Shown: positions 1 to 6,334, counted from the first letter of the stretch. The stretch is 9,011 bases of DNA from Treponema sp. (GCA_012516755.1 JAAYWE010000254.1:1-9011), one strand, 5' to 3'. The notes: generated by a model not told the origin, from the letters alone. A program made the numbers and translations.

Positions 1-80
1 GAATCTCCTTCCGGAACAGCAAGGACTCCACCGGGGCAAAAGTCATTCTGAATGTCCACGACAATCAGAGCATCATCCAT
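1..80 (-). CDS. pncA: Nicotinamidase (N-terminal part, runs off the left edge)
   Basis: This is the first 26 codons of a nicotinamidase/pyrazinamidase, which hydrolyses nicotinamide to nicotinate and ammonia for NAD salvage in the cytoplasm. The visible protein reads ALIVVDIQNDFCPGG from residue 4, the family's N-terminal strand and loop, followed by LAVPEGD. Asp9 in VVDIQNDF corresponds to the catalytic aspartate of the Asp-Lys-Cys triad; the Lys and Cys lie outside the window. The start is well supported: AGGGAGGA (87-94 on the minus strand) lies 6 bases before the ATG. The 98 bases between this start and the end of the upstream minus-strand gene hold a possible -10 (TATGAT, reading 122 to 117) but no convincing -35 and no clear terminator. 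Family identity is nearly certain; only the truncation limits what can be said. Confidence 0.9.
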   Translation of the reverse strand, partial: MDDALIVVDIQNDFCPGGVLAVPEGD

Positions 81-178
81 CTCAATTCCTCCCTTAAAAG
101 ATGTAAAAAGGCTTTTATCATACAAAATGGTATCGCACAGAGAGAAAATTGAAAACTACCCTTTGCATTAAAATGATC

Positions 179-1705
179 TTATAGCGGAATCTTGGCATAA
201 CAACTAAAGGATTTAAACTGCAGCTGTCTCGATTCTGGCTCGACCTGCATAGATACCGAGAGCTCCATAAGCAACTGACGCTTTGCTAAGGACATTCCGA
301 TTCTCCCAGATGTAGCTCTTGAATTCCTATTGTGGAGAGGCAGATTCACGGACATTAAGAATGAGAATGGGTTTATCTTTAATCGTCCGGATAGCAGAAG
401 TTTGTCGAATGCAGGGCTTAAGCTTGAACCATGATCTGGGCTCGCAGCCCGGTCTTCGGTTTCTTCGATTAACCCCAATTCTTCATTGCCAATAGATTCC
501 GAGCTTTCTTCTTCTCCTATTTCTATCAATTTACGCCCGATCGAATGGCTGCCCTGAAGAGTTCCATTGATTTTGAACATTTCAGAGGAAGCGGCTCTCA
601 AAAGCATAAGATCTAAAGCTATATTATTGGACCAAGATTTGGTATTTATTGCCAAAGCCCCAGAAATGCTGGTCTTCAAGTTCAAAGCCGTCCGAAATAA
701 CGAAAAGGCTGCTTTCTGACTTTCGATGGTCAATCCGATTTTCCCACCGTCAGGCCAATATTGCATGGTCCATAGATCTGGCAAAGTGCCGAATGATGGG
801 GTTTTTGCATCCACAGGCTCGACCAGACCTTGGTTGGAAAATGCGCAAAGGCTAACATTAAGGCTCTTCAAGATTCGCAAAAAGGATATGTCTGTGTCAT
901 AGCCGATCTGAGCCATAGCATCGTAGCTCGCTACCTTTCCAAGCGCAGATAGAAAATGTCCAGACTCTATATAAAGAAAACCCTGCAATTTTTGACTGCC
1001 GGCAAATATATTCATGTCTAACCTCATGCCGATTTTCTTCAACCAGGGAATATCCAACAGATTTTCGCTTCTCTTTTCAAAATCTGGATATAAATGAGAT
1101 CTGACCATGATAGATACTGAAGGTTTTGTATAGCCAATTCCCATCGATGCCCATGGATCAAGACGATCCAGTACATCTATCGAGCTCTCGATATCGAGAA
1201 GCGTTCCAAACCCGATTGAGAAAAGCAAGCCTTCTTGTGCACATAGATATTGCATTGAAGCAAAAGCATAGGGGTCTCCTTTTCCTGCCAAAAATGATAT
1301 TCTTGAAGCTGCGATCGAAATGCCAATTGGATCGCTCGATTTTCCGGTATCGCTGATCGATAGCGCTGATCTTCCTTGAGCAGATGCCAGGACAGGTGCA
1401 ATCAAAAAACTAGCCGAATCTTTTACCGCAAGCTTTCCTGCGGTCATATCATACCCTGCAAGCCTTGCCTTACCCGTAAATGCTATATTCTCGAGCCAAT
1501 TCTTATCGATCGATAGAGGAATCGATAAATTCAGAAGAGCATCAGAACCATGTCTTAAGAATAGAGTTAGTTTGGTTTTTTTGGATGAAGCACTAAATGA
1601 GAGATTGCCAGACAGAGGATTCTCAGATGTCTCGGCTGTCCAGGCTAGCATCGAGCAGCTAAGAAAATGCAGAATCAAAGCTAAAACTGCTCTTACTCTT
1701 TTCAT
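179..1705 (-). CDS. Exported protein of unknown function, possibly an outer-membrane beta-barrel
   Basis: I do not recognise this 508-residue protein. It begins with a basic stretch (KRVR) and a hydrophobic segment at residues 6-22, so it should be exported by Sec. Cys17 follows FLS, a loose lipobox, so lipidation is possible; cleavage near Ala24 is the alternative. The mature part has no long hydrophobic helix. It is made of short segments with alternating polar and apolar residues, many Ser/Gly/Leu, and turns, in the manner of beta-barrel or beta-rich envelope proteins. Residues 395-425 form a very acidic, low-complexity linker that separates the main body from a C-terminal block (about 432-508) of similar beta-like strands. 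The last residue is Leu, not the usual terminal Phe/Trp of barrel proteins. No Shine-Dalgarno sequence is seen before the ATG, so the start rests on the signal peptide. Its start faces the glutaredoxin gene across a 169-base spacer. Confidence 0.75.
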   Translation of the reverse strand: MKRVRAVLALILHFLSCSMLAWTAETSENPLSGNLSFSASSKKTKLTLFLRHGSDALLNLSIPLSIDKNWLENIAFTGKARLAGYDMTAGKLAVKDSASFLIAPVLASAQGRSALSISDTGKSSDPIGISIAASRISFLAGKGDPYAFASMQYLCAQEGLLFSIGFGTLLDIESSIDVLDRLDPWASMGIGYTKPSVSIMVRSHLYPDFEKRSENLLDIPWLKKIGMRLDMNIFAGSQKLQGFLYIESGHFLSALGKVASYDAMAQIGYDTDISFLRILKSLNVSLCAFSNQGLVEPVDAKTPSFGTLPDLWTMQYWPDGGKIGLTIESQKAAFSLFRTALNLKTSISGALAINTKSWSNNIALDLMLLRAASSEMFKINGTLQGSHSIGRKLIEIGEEESSESIGNEELGLIEETEDRAASPDHGSSLSPAFDKLLLSGRLKINPFSFLMSVNLPLHNRNSRATSGRIGMSLAKRQLLMELSVSMQVEPESRQLQFKSFSCYAKIPL

Positions 1706-1773
1706 ATGATAAAGACGCTAGTTGAAGACGAGTATGCTTTAAAAATATTCTGGTATTTTTTTCGTTTGGGACA

Positions 1774-1791
1774 ATTGACACAAATGTCAAT
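1774..1791. promoter_or_regulatory. Perfect inverted repeat, candidate operator
   Basis: ATTGACACAAATGTCAAT is a perfect 7-base inverted repeat around a 4-base centre. It lies in the divergent spacer between the unknown exported protein and the glutaredoxin gene and covers the candidate -35 of the latter. Read as TTGAC-N6-GTCAA it has the half-site spacing of CRP/FNR-family operators, although its half site is neither the classical CRP (TGTGA) nor FNR (TTGAT, with 4 bases between) sequence. That a regulator binds here is inference; no regulator gene is in the window. Confidence 0.45.
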
Positions 1792-1803
1792 ATATATTAT
1801 TTT
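1775..1803 (+). promoter_or_regulatory. Candidate sigma-70-type promoter of the glutaredoxin gene
   Basis: A perfect -35 (TTGACA, 1775-1780) is followed after 17 bases by TATTTT (1798-1803), a 4 of 6 match to the -10 consensus, inside a very AT-rich stretch. Transcription would start near 1810, leaving a leader of about 65 bases. The -10 is weak and neighbouring AT-rich hexamers (TATTAT at 1795-1800) could serve instead at poorer spacing. Confidence 0.4.
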
Positions 1804-1874
1804 TACTATGAAACGAGATTACTATATCGATTGCTATGAATCAAAACTGCCATATGCAATAGGGAGAAAAATAT

Positions 1875-2105
1875 ATGTCTGTTACTATTTATACGACGCC
1901 AAGCTGCGGCTATTGCAAAATGGCCAAAGAATGGCTACAGCAAAGGGGCATCTCTTTTACCGAATACAATGTCGCTGCCGACATGCGACGCGCGGAGGAG
2001 ATGGTCAGAAAATCGGGCCAGATGGGCGTACCGGTTATCGATATAGACGGCAAAATCATAGTTGGCTTCAACAAGCCCGAAATTGAGAAATATCTACATC
2101 ACTGA
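1875..2105 (+). CDS. Glutaredoxin-like protein (YruB/NrdH type)
   Basis: A complete 76-residue thioredoxin-fold protein of the small glutaredoxin group that includes YruB- and NrdH-like proteins. These are cytoplasmic dithiol reductants; partners vary and cannot be told from sequence. The redox motif is Cys11-Gly-Tyr-Cys14 right after the first beta strand (VTIYTTPS). The GVPVIDIDG segment at 51-59 carries the conserved cis-proline (Pro53), and GFNKPEI at 64-70 matches the C-terminal glutathione/substrate-side loop of the family. Length is typical. AGGGAG (1861-1866) lies 8 bases before the ATG and fixes the start; the protein begins directly with the first strand. It is the first gene of a plus-strand run and pyrK follows about 76 bases later, so it may or may not share that transcript. 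An inverted repeat over its candidate promoter suggests regulated expression, perhaps redox-linked (inference). Confidence 0.92.
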   Translation: MSVTIYTTPSCGYCKMAKEWLQQRGISFTEYNVAADMRRAEEMVRKSGQMGVPVIDIDGKIIVGFNKPEIEKYLHH

Positions 2106-2143
2106 GTTGAACTCCTGCATTATTTGGAACATGGTATCAAATC

Positions 2144-2165
2144 CAGAATTCTTCTGTTAGAATTC
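2144..2165 (+). promoter_or_regulatory. Two overlapping, mutually exclusive hairpins before pyrK
   Basis: Two stems share the same bases. One pairs CAGAA (2144-2148) with TTCTG (2152-2156) over a 3-base loop. The other pairs GAATTCT (2146-2152) with AGAATTC (2159-2165) over a 6-base loop. The second ends 5 bases before the likely pyrK ribosome binding site. No T-tract follows, so it is not an ordinary terminator. Both stems are AU-rich and short, and GAATTC is itself a palindrome, so this may be chance. Confidence 0.25.
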
Positions 2166-2170
2166 CGCTC

Positions 2171-2176
2171 AGGTGA
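2171..2176 (+). promoter_or_regulatory. Ribosome binding site that decides the pyrK start
   Basis: AGGTGA is a perfect 6-base match to the 3' part of the anti-Shine-Dalgarno complement (GGAGGTGAT). It lies 5 bases before TTG at 2182 and itself contains the alternative GTG at 2173. No comparable site precedes that GTG, so TTG 2182 is preferred. Confidence 0.55.
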
Positions 2177-2181
2177 AGACT

Positions 2182-3105
2182 TTGAAGCAATTCAAATCGG
2201 CGGTAATCCTGAATAGATCCATCGCTCCAAATTTGATGCATTTGGCCTTTGAATGGTCAGAAGATCTACAGCCGCCATTACCAGGCCAGTTCTTTACTTT
2301 TTTGCCTGCAATGGTGGAATCGAGTGCGGGAATCATTCTGAGAAGGCCTTTGGCCTTTGCAGGTTTCGAATCCAAAAAACATGCCGCAAAATCATCCGGC
2401 TATCAGAGCGCTATCGCTCACTCGATTTATCAGATCAGAGGGCCTTGTACTAGAGCTCTTGCCCTTCAACGGCCTGGCAGCCATATCGATATCATTGCAT
2501 CGCTAGGAAATAGCTTTCCTTATCCCGATGGAGATGAAAAGGCAATAATTGCGGGTGGCGGAATAGGAATCGGGCCAATGCTATTTCTGGCCGCATCGCT
2601 GGCAGAAAATGGAACCATTGCACAAAGCTATATTGAAAATAATTCGAAATCACTCGAAACTTCCATAAGCGGAAAAGAAATACAACTCGTCTTCGGATTT
2701 CGCAATACGCTTTTTGTTCCTAAGTTCAAAGAACCAACATACGATATTCCAATATTAAATACTTGGGAGAAACTCTTATCCGGGGCTTTTATGGCAACGG
2801 ACGATGGATCTGAAGGCTTCCATGGAACAGTGCTAGATGCCCTGGAATTTCTTAAAAAAGACGATAAATCGCTCGAGATTTGGCATATATATGGTTGCGG
2901 TCCTGGGGCGATGATTGCAGAATTGGCGGCTTTTGCGGAACGAAATAACTTTCCAGCCCATCTTTCTGCTGAACAATGGATGGCTTGCGGCATAGGAGCT
3001 TGTCAGGGTTGTGTGCTTCCTGCTCGAAAGGGAGGCTATCTTCGTGTCTGCGCAGATGGCCCTGTTTTCGAAGCCGATGCCATCGATTGGGAGGCTTGCC
3101 TTTGA
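2182..3105 (+). CDS. pyrK: Dihydroorotate dehydrogenase B, FAD/[2Fe-2S] electron-transfer subunit
   Basis: PyrK passes electrons from the PyrD flavin to NAD+ in the class 1B dihydroorotate dehydrogenase of pyrimidine synthesis. Residue numbers here count from the GTG at 2173; subtract 3 for the preferred TTG start at 2182. An N-terminal ferredoxin-reductase-like FAD domain carries LRRPLAFAG at 56-64, and IYQIRGPCTRAL at 85-96. GGGIGIGP at 128-135 is the nucleotide-binding loop, and ATDDGSEGFHG at 208-218 matches the PyrK signature. At the C-terminus Cys272, Cys277, Cys280 and Cys293 (C-x4-C-x2-C-x12-C) form the [2Fe-2S] site in MACGIGACQGC. At 307 or 310 residues it is longer than the usual 250-290, through insertions near 66-82 and 150-168. 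The Ser usual in the RPxS flavin motif is Ala here. An in-frame stop at 2158 rules out any start before 2161. Its stop overlaps the pyrD start. Confidence 0.95.
   Translation: MKQFKSAVILNRSIAPNLMHLAFEWSEDLQPPLPGQFFTFLPAMVESSAGIILRRPLAFAGFESKKHAAKSSGYQSAIAHSIYQIRGPCTRALALQRPGSHIDIIASLGNSFPYPDGDEKAIIAGGGIGIGPMLFLAASLAENGTIAQSYIENNSKSLETSISGKEIQLVFGFRNTLFVPKFKEPTYDIPILNTWEKLLSGAFMATDDGSEGFHGTVLDALEFLKKDDKSLEIWHIYGCGPGAMIAELAAFAERNNFPAHLSAEQWMACGIGACQGCVLPARKGGYLRVCADGPVFEADAIDWEACL
3089..3094 (+). promoter_or_regulatory. Ribosome binding site that decides the pyrD start
   Basis: GGGAGG lies inside the end of pyrK, 7 bases before TTG at 3102. This site, together with the start of homology to PyrD, fixes an initiation codon that overlaps the pyrK stop as TTGA. 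Confidence 0.75.
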
Positions 3106-4082
3106 TAAACTCGATAAAGGACCTAAATGATTTCTCTGCCTCCTTCGAGCCAGATTTATCCGTAAAAATCGGTTCTCTTACTATGACAAACCCCGTGGGA
3201 GTCGCTTCTGGTATACTTGGATATGGCGAAGAATATAAAGAGCTTGTCCAGATCGATGAATTGGGTGCTCTATATACAAAAACCGTAACTCTTGAACCGA
3301 GAGAAGGCAATCCCGCGCCGAGACTTGTTGAAACACCGATGGGACTAATCAATTCTATCGGTCTAGCTAATCCTGGCCTCGAGTGTTTTCTCAGAGAAAA
3401 ACTGCCACTCTTGAGGAGTCACTGCTGTGCGATCATAGTCAACATTGCAGGCTCGACCGAAGATGAATACGCCATGCTGGTCGACCGTATTGAGGAAGAA
3501 CTGACACTATCTGGACCCATGTCAAAAACAGGTGTCGATGCCTATGAAATAAATATCTCTTGTCCCAATGTACTCAAGGGAGGTATGACTTTTGGAATCG
3601 ACCCTATTATAGTAGAACGACTGACTGGCTCGTTGAGAAGGCGCACTGCCAGACCGCTAATTGCAAAACTGAGCCCTAATGTTACGGATATAACGGAAAT
3701 AGCTCGCGCAGCAGAAGAAGGTGGGGCTGACGCAATATCTTGTATAAACACGGTTGTTGGCATGGTCATAGATACAGATCGCATGAAGCCAGCTATTGCC
3801 AAGGGCTTAGGCGGTCTCTCGGGTCCTGCGATTCGTCCCATTGGAGTAGCTGCGACCTATCGCGTCAGCCATGCGGTATCCATTCCCGTGATAGGTGTTG
3901 GCGGCATCACTCGCGCTGCCGATGCGATTCAGTATTTGCTCGCAGGTGCTCAAGCGGTGCAGATTGGAACCGCACTTTTTTCAAATCCCCTGGCCCCGCA
4001 AGAAATACTCAATGGAATCACCGAATGGATGAAAAAGCACGGTGTGTTGAGAGTGCACGACATCAATTCTATGCTGAAGTGA
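3102..4082 (+). CDS. pyrD: Dihydroorotate dehydrogenase B, catalytic FMN subunit
   Basis: PyrD oxidises dihydroorotate to orotate; with PyrK it forms the NAD+-linked class 1B enzyme in the cytoplasm. The 326-residue protein is a TIM barrel. MTNPVGVASGILGYG at 28-42 is the N-terminal FMN/substrate region, and NISCPNV at 151-157 carries the catalytic base Cys154 expected of class 1 enzymes (class 2 has Ser). IAKLSPN (187-193) holds a conserved active-site Lys. GGADAISCINT (207-217) and VIGVGGI (263-269) with AGAQAVQIGTAL (281-292) bind the FMN phosphate. The start is TTG at 3102, overlapping the pyrK stop and preceded by GGGAGG at 7 bases. An upstream in-frame ATG at 2976 is rejected because it would add 42 residues of pyrK read out of frame. 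The overlap implies translational coupling and balanced subunit supply. A short insertion (about 135-144) precedes the catalytic strand. Confidence 0.96.
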   Translation: MINSIKDLNDFSASFEPDLSVKIGSLTMTNPVGVASGILGYGEEYKELVQIDELGALYTKTVTLEPREGNPAPRLVETPMGLINSIGLANPGLECFLREKLPLLRSHCCAIIVNIAGSTEDEYAMLVDRIEEELTLSGPMSKTGVDAYEINISCPNVLKGGMTFGIDPIIVERLTGSLRRRTARPLIAKLSPNVTDITEIARAAEEGGADAISCINTVVGMVIDTDRMKPAIAKGLGGLSGPAIRPIGVAATYRVSHAVSIPVIGVGGITRAADAIQYLLAGAQAVQIGTALFSNPLAPQEILNGITEWMKKHGVLRVHDINSMLK

Positions 4083-4094
4083 GATTATGTTTTG

Positions 4095-4111
4095 GAGAAT
4101 TGCTTTTTCTC
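4095..4111. other. Weak hairpin between convergent pyrD and DUF4416 genes
   Basis: GAGAA (4095-4099) can pair with TTCTC (4107-4111) over a 7-base loop just after the pyrD stop. There is no T-tract after it on either strand, so a role as terminator is doubtful. No better terminator is seen in the 48-base gap. Confidence 0.2.
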
Positions 4112-4130
4112 GGAACATATCGGAACATAT
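4111..4130. repeat. Two exact tandem copies of a 10-base unit
   Basis: CGGAACATAT occurs twice in direct succession in the gap between the convergent pyrD and DUF4416 genes, ending immediately before the DUF4416 stop codon. No other copies were seen in the window. Most likely a small duplication. Confidence 0.8.
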
Positions 4131-4679
4131 TCAAAGAAAATGCAGATGCCTTAAATCGCCAAGAAGCCCGGCTCGAAGCGCTGTCATCATGTTTCTCACT
4201 GGCACCGATGCCCAATCAGGATAGGTCCATGGAAGCGCCTTGAATTCTCCGTGCTCAAAGATCAAAGTCAACTCCGCATAGATTCCATCCGAAAGCGGAA
4301 TACGGTGCGATCGGTCTTTGGTTGTGGCCAAGCAGAATCGAGCGGTTCCAAGCATGCCTGGATCGAGATTGACCAATCTACAACCATTCCTTGCAAGCCT
4401 CTGCTCTATGGAATTTGTAGCGCGCTTTATTATCGAGAGTCTGGATGGATCTATCAACTCTCCGAAAGCCCAGTAAGAACGCAAGATATCCTCTCCCATT
4501 TCCGGACAGTAATATCTTGTCCACAAAAAAGGCTCTTTGTCTGATTGGAAGCAAAGCGGTCCGTGCAACCCTATCATTGCGTCGAGAGCGGCTATTTCCG
4601 CTTCTGCATCAGAAGAAAGCACTCCCACAATGAGCCTCTCCGGAATAAATTCTTTTTCGATTCCCATGTTTATTGCCAT
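4131..4679 (-). CDS. DUF4416 family protein
   Basis: This 182-residue protein matches the pattern I know for DUF4416, a family of unknown function found in many anaerobes and spirochaetes. Blocks in order: RLIVGVLSSD (15-24), FLWTRYYCPEMG (51-62), FGELIDPSRL (72-81) with KRATNSIE (85-92), VNLDPGML (103-110), LATTKDRSHRIPLSDGIYAE (117-136), and PWTYPDW (150-156). The conserved Asp, His, Lys and Tyr residues suggest an enzyme or ligand-binding protein, but no activity can be assigned. There is no signal peptide or membrane segment. Length is usual for the family. ATG at 4679 has no Shine-Dalgarno sequence, but TATAAT (reading 4692 to 4687) ends 7 bases before it, so the mRNA may be leaderless. 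The ATG at 4667 (Met5) is an alternative. It converges on pyrD and diverges from the peptide-binding protein gene. Confidence 0.88.
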   Translation of the reverse strand: MAINMGIEKEFIPERLIVGVLSSDAEAEIAALDAMIGLHGPLCFQSDKEPFLWTRYYCPEMGEDILRSYWAFGELIDPSRLSIIKRATNSIEQRLARNGCRLVNLDPGMLGTARFCLATTKDRSHRIPLSDGIYAELTLIFEHGEFKALPWTYPDWASVPVRNMMTALRAGLLGDLRHLHFL

Positions 4680-4701
4680 CCGAACTATTATATCGCATAA
4701 T
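4673..4701 (+). promoter_or_regulatory. Promoter of the peptide-binding protein gene
   Basis: TTGCCA (4673-4678, 5 of 6) and CATAAT (4696-4701, 5 of 6) are separated by exactly 17 bases. The expected start of transcription is at about 4707-4709, on or just before the ATG at 4709. The -35 overlaps the first codon of the divergent DUF4416 gene. Confidence 0.55.
4687..4692 (-). promoter_or_regulatory. -10 element of the DUF4416 gene
   Basis: A perfect TATAAT on the minus strand ends 7 bases before the DUF4416 ATG, and is separated by only 3 bases from the oppositely directed CATAAT. No good -35 exists at 16-18 bases; TTGAAT lies at 20 bases, inside the start of the divergent gene. The call rests on the -10 and its position. 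Confidence 0.4.
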
Positions 4702-4708
4702 CAAGTGT

Positions 4709-6313
4709 ATGAATTCAAGGTTTTTTCTAGTTGTATCTTTATTGTCCATAGCTTTTTCCCCTCTTGCTGCCCAGATGCAGGAAAGGGAATTTGTGACAGT
4801 ATATGGCTCTCAAATACCTGAGCTGGATCCCCAGAAGGCTATCTTCTCGAATGAAGCTCAGATTCACAGCGCTATGTATGAGGGGCTCTTTACCTATGAT
4901 CCACAGACTCTCGAACCATTGCGTGCCATGGCCCAGAGCTGGGAGCGTTCGGTGGATAAGAAGCTATATCGCTTTACCATTCGAGAGGATGCTATCTGGT
5001 CCGATGGCTCACCCATTACCGCTCAAGACTTCGTTCGATCGTGGTTTAGAATGCTCGACATAAATGCTGAATATGCAACTTTCTTCGATATAATCGAAGG
5101 TGCAAAACAATATCGCATGGGCTTGGATAAAAATCCGGAGCATGTCGGAATTAAGGCAGTTTCGGCTAATGTGCTCGAAATCGCACTGGTTCGCCCTGTC
5201 GCCTACCTTACAAGGCTACTCTGCCATCATTCCTTCTCTGTAATCCATCCTTCGATGATAGATAAAGAAGATTGGAGAAGTGCAATTCCCTATCCTGTTA
5301 ATGGTCCTTATAAGCCGGTCAGCATTACAGAAACAGAGCTAGTCCTTGAAAAGAACGAAGCTTATTGGGACTCCGAAAATGTCAGTATTCCAATGCTTCG
5401 AATGATGTTTACAGACGATGATGAACTCGCTACATCGCTTTTCAATACGGGGTATGTTCATTGGCTCGACGGACCCGGAAATTATGAAAAAGTGCTCCTT
5501 CAAACAGCGATTCAGGTTTTCCCTATATATTCGACTCATTACTGGTTTTTCAACTGCCGTTCAGAGCCCTGGAATGACAAGAGGGTAAGGCGAGCTCTTG
5601 CTCTTCTTCTACCTTGGGATAGTATCCGCTCAAGCGAATTCTATATGCTGCCTGCCAAGACTCTGGTGCTTCCTCTGCCTGGTTACTCGAAGGTCAAAGG
5701 CATAGAAAAATCCGATAGCACAGAAGCCATGAAGCTTCTCGAAGAAGCCGGATACCCAAAGGGTCAAGGCCTTCCCGAAATAATCATAGCATTTGCAGAT
5801 TATGAAAGACCGAATCTTATTGCCAATACTCTTAAGACCGAATGGGAAAAAGCGCTCGATGTGGAAGTCACACTGCAGCCAATGCAAGCTTCGTCCTATT
5901 ATGATAGCATCGGTAATAGGTCGGATGCTTGGTCCTTTACGGTAGCGCATGAAACGTGGATCGGCGACTTCGCAGATCCGGAAGCTTTCCTTCAGATGTG
6001 GGCTAGCGATGCTCCTCTAAATATAGCAGGTTATAATGATTCTGCTTACATGGACTTTTTGATCCAGTCCTACGATGCTAGCGATAACGATCGCATGAAT
6101 ATTCTTGCCAAAGCCGAAACGGAATTGCTCCAAGGCGCTGCTTGTTTGCCGATATATCATAACTTTGCGGCATCTGTCATCGATATCGACTTTATCCAGG
6201 GATGGTATCAAAACGCCCTCGATATACACCCTTATAAATACCTGCGCTTTGGTACTCCCAGCATAAGCCCGAATGTAGCAAAGGCATCTAGCTCATACAT
6301 TTCCTTGAGATGA
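4709..6313 (+). CDS. oppA: Periplasmic oligopeptide-binding protein (ABC transporter, SBP family 5)
   Basis: A 534-residue solute-binding protein of the OppA/DppA type, which captures peptides in the periplasm for an ABC importer. Residues 1-21 are a Sec signal peptide (MNSRFFLVVSLLSIAFSPLAA) with no lipobox Cys, so the protein should be soluble in the periplasm. Family blocks: ELDPQKA (38-44), YEGLFTYDPQT (57-67), YRFTIREDAIWSDGSPITAQDF (87-108), NGPYKP (198-203), NEAYWD (216-221), KRVRRALALL (291-300), ETWIGDFADPEAFLQMW (415-431) and ACLPIYH (478-484). The ending HPYKYLRF is followed by about 20 extra residues. Length is typical. The start is set by the signal peptide; a TTG 36 bases upstream is unlikely. 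No Shine-Dalgarno sequence precedes the ATG. No permease or ATPase genes are nearby, so it is an orphan binding protein or serves a distant transporter. Peptide as substrate is inferred from family. Confidence 0.93.
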   Translation: MNSRFFLVVSLLSIAFSPLAAQMQEREFVTVYGSQIPELDPQKAIFSNEAQIHSAMYEGLFTYDPQTLEPLRAMAQSWERSVDKKLYRFTIREDAIWSDGSPITAQDFVRSWFRMLDINAEYATFFDIIEGAKQYRMGLDKNPEHVGIKAVSANVLEIALVRPVAYLTRLLCHHSFSVIHPSMIDKEDWRSAIPYPVNGPYKPVSITETELVLEKNEAYWDSENVSIPMLRMMFTDDDELATSLFNTGYVHWLDGPGNYEKVLLQTAIQVFPIYSTHYWFFNCRSEPWNDKRVRRALALLLPWDSIRSSEFYMLPAKTLVLPLPGYSKVKGIEKSDSTEAMKLLEEAGYPKGQGLPEIIIAFADYERPNLIANTLKTEWEKALDVEVTLQPMQASSYYDSIGNRSDAWSFTVAHETWIGDFADPEAFLQMWASDAPLNIAGYNDSAYMDFLIQSYDASDNDRMNILAKAETELLQGAACLPIYHNFAASVIDIDFIQGWYQNALDIHPYKYLRFGTPSISPNVAKASSSYISLR

Positions 6314-6334
6314 ATTGAAACACCAGGAAAAACT

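Noticed and set aside
105..116. AAAAG-G-CTTTT inverted repeat as a terminator for the unknown exported protein
   Set aside because: A 1- or 2-base loop cannot form a stable RNA hairpin, and it lies more than 60 bases after the stop with no T-tract of use.
1706..2086. Plus-strand open frame of 126 codons that starts in the divergent spacer
   Set aside because: Its second half reads the glutaredoxin gene in another frame, the product resembles nothing known, it has no ribosome binding site and it runs through the candidate promoter.
2976..3101. A longer pyrD start at ATG 2976
   Set aside because: The extra 42 residues are an out-of-frame reading of the pyrK iron-sulphur region; TTG 3102 has a good ribosome binding site and matches the start of family homology.
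2852..3352. Minus-strand open frame of 166 codons over the pyrK/pyrD junction
   Set aside because: It lies wholly opposite two well-identified genes and its product has no recognisable features.
3740..4243. Plus-strand open frame of 167 codons rich in Ser, Cys, Arg and His
   Set aside because: It is the +1 frame of pyrD continuing across the antisense of DUF4416; the biased composition is typical of a shadow frame.
4673..4708. A longer start (TTG 4673) for the peptide-binding protein
   Set aside because: It would bury the signal peptide behind 12 residues and overlaps the divergent gene; that TTG is better explained as the -35 element.
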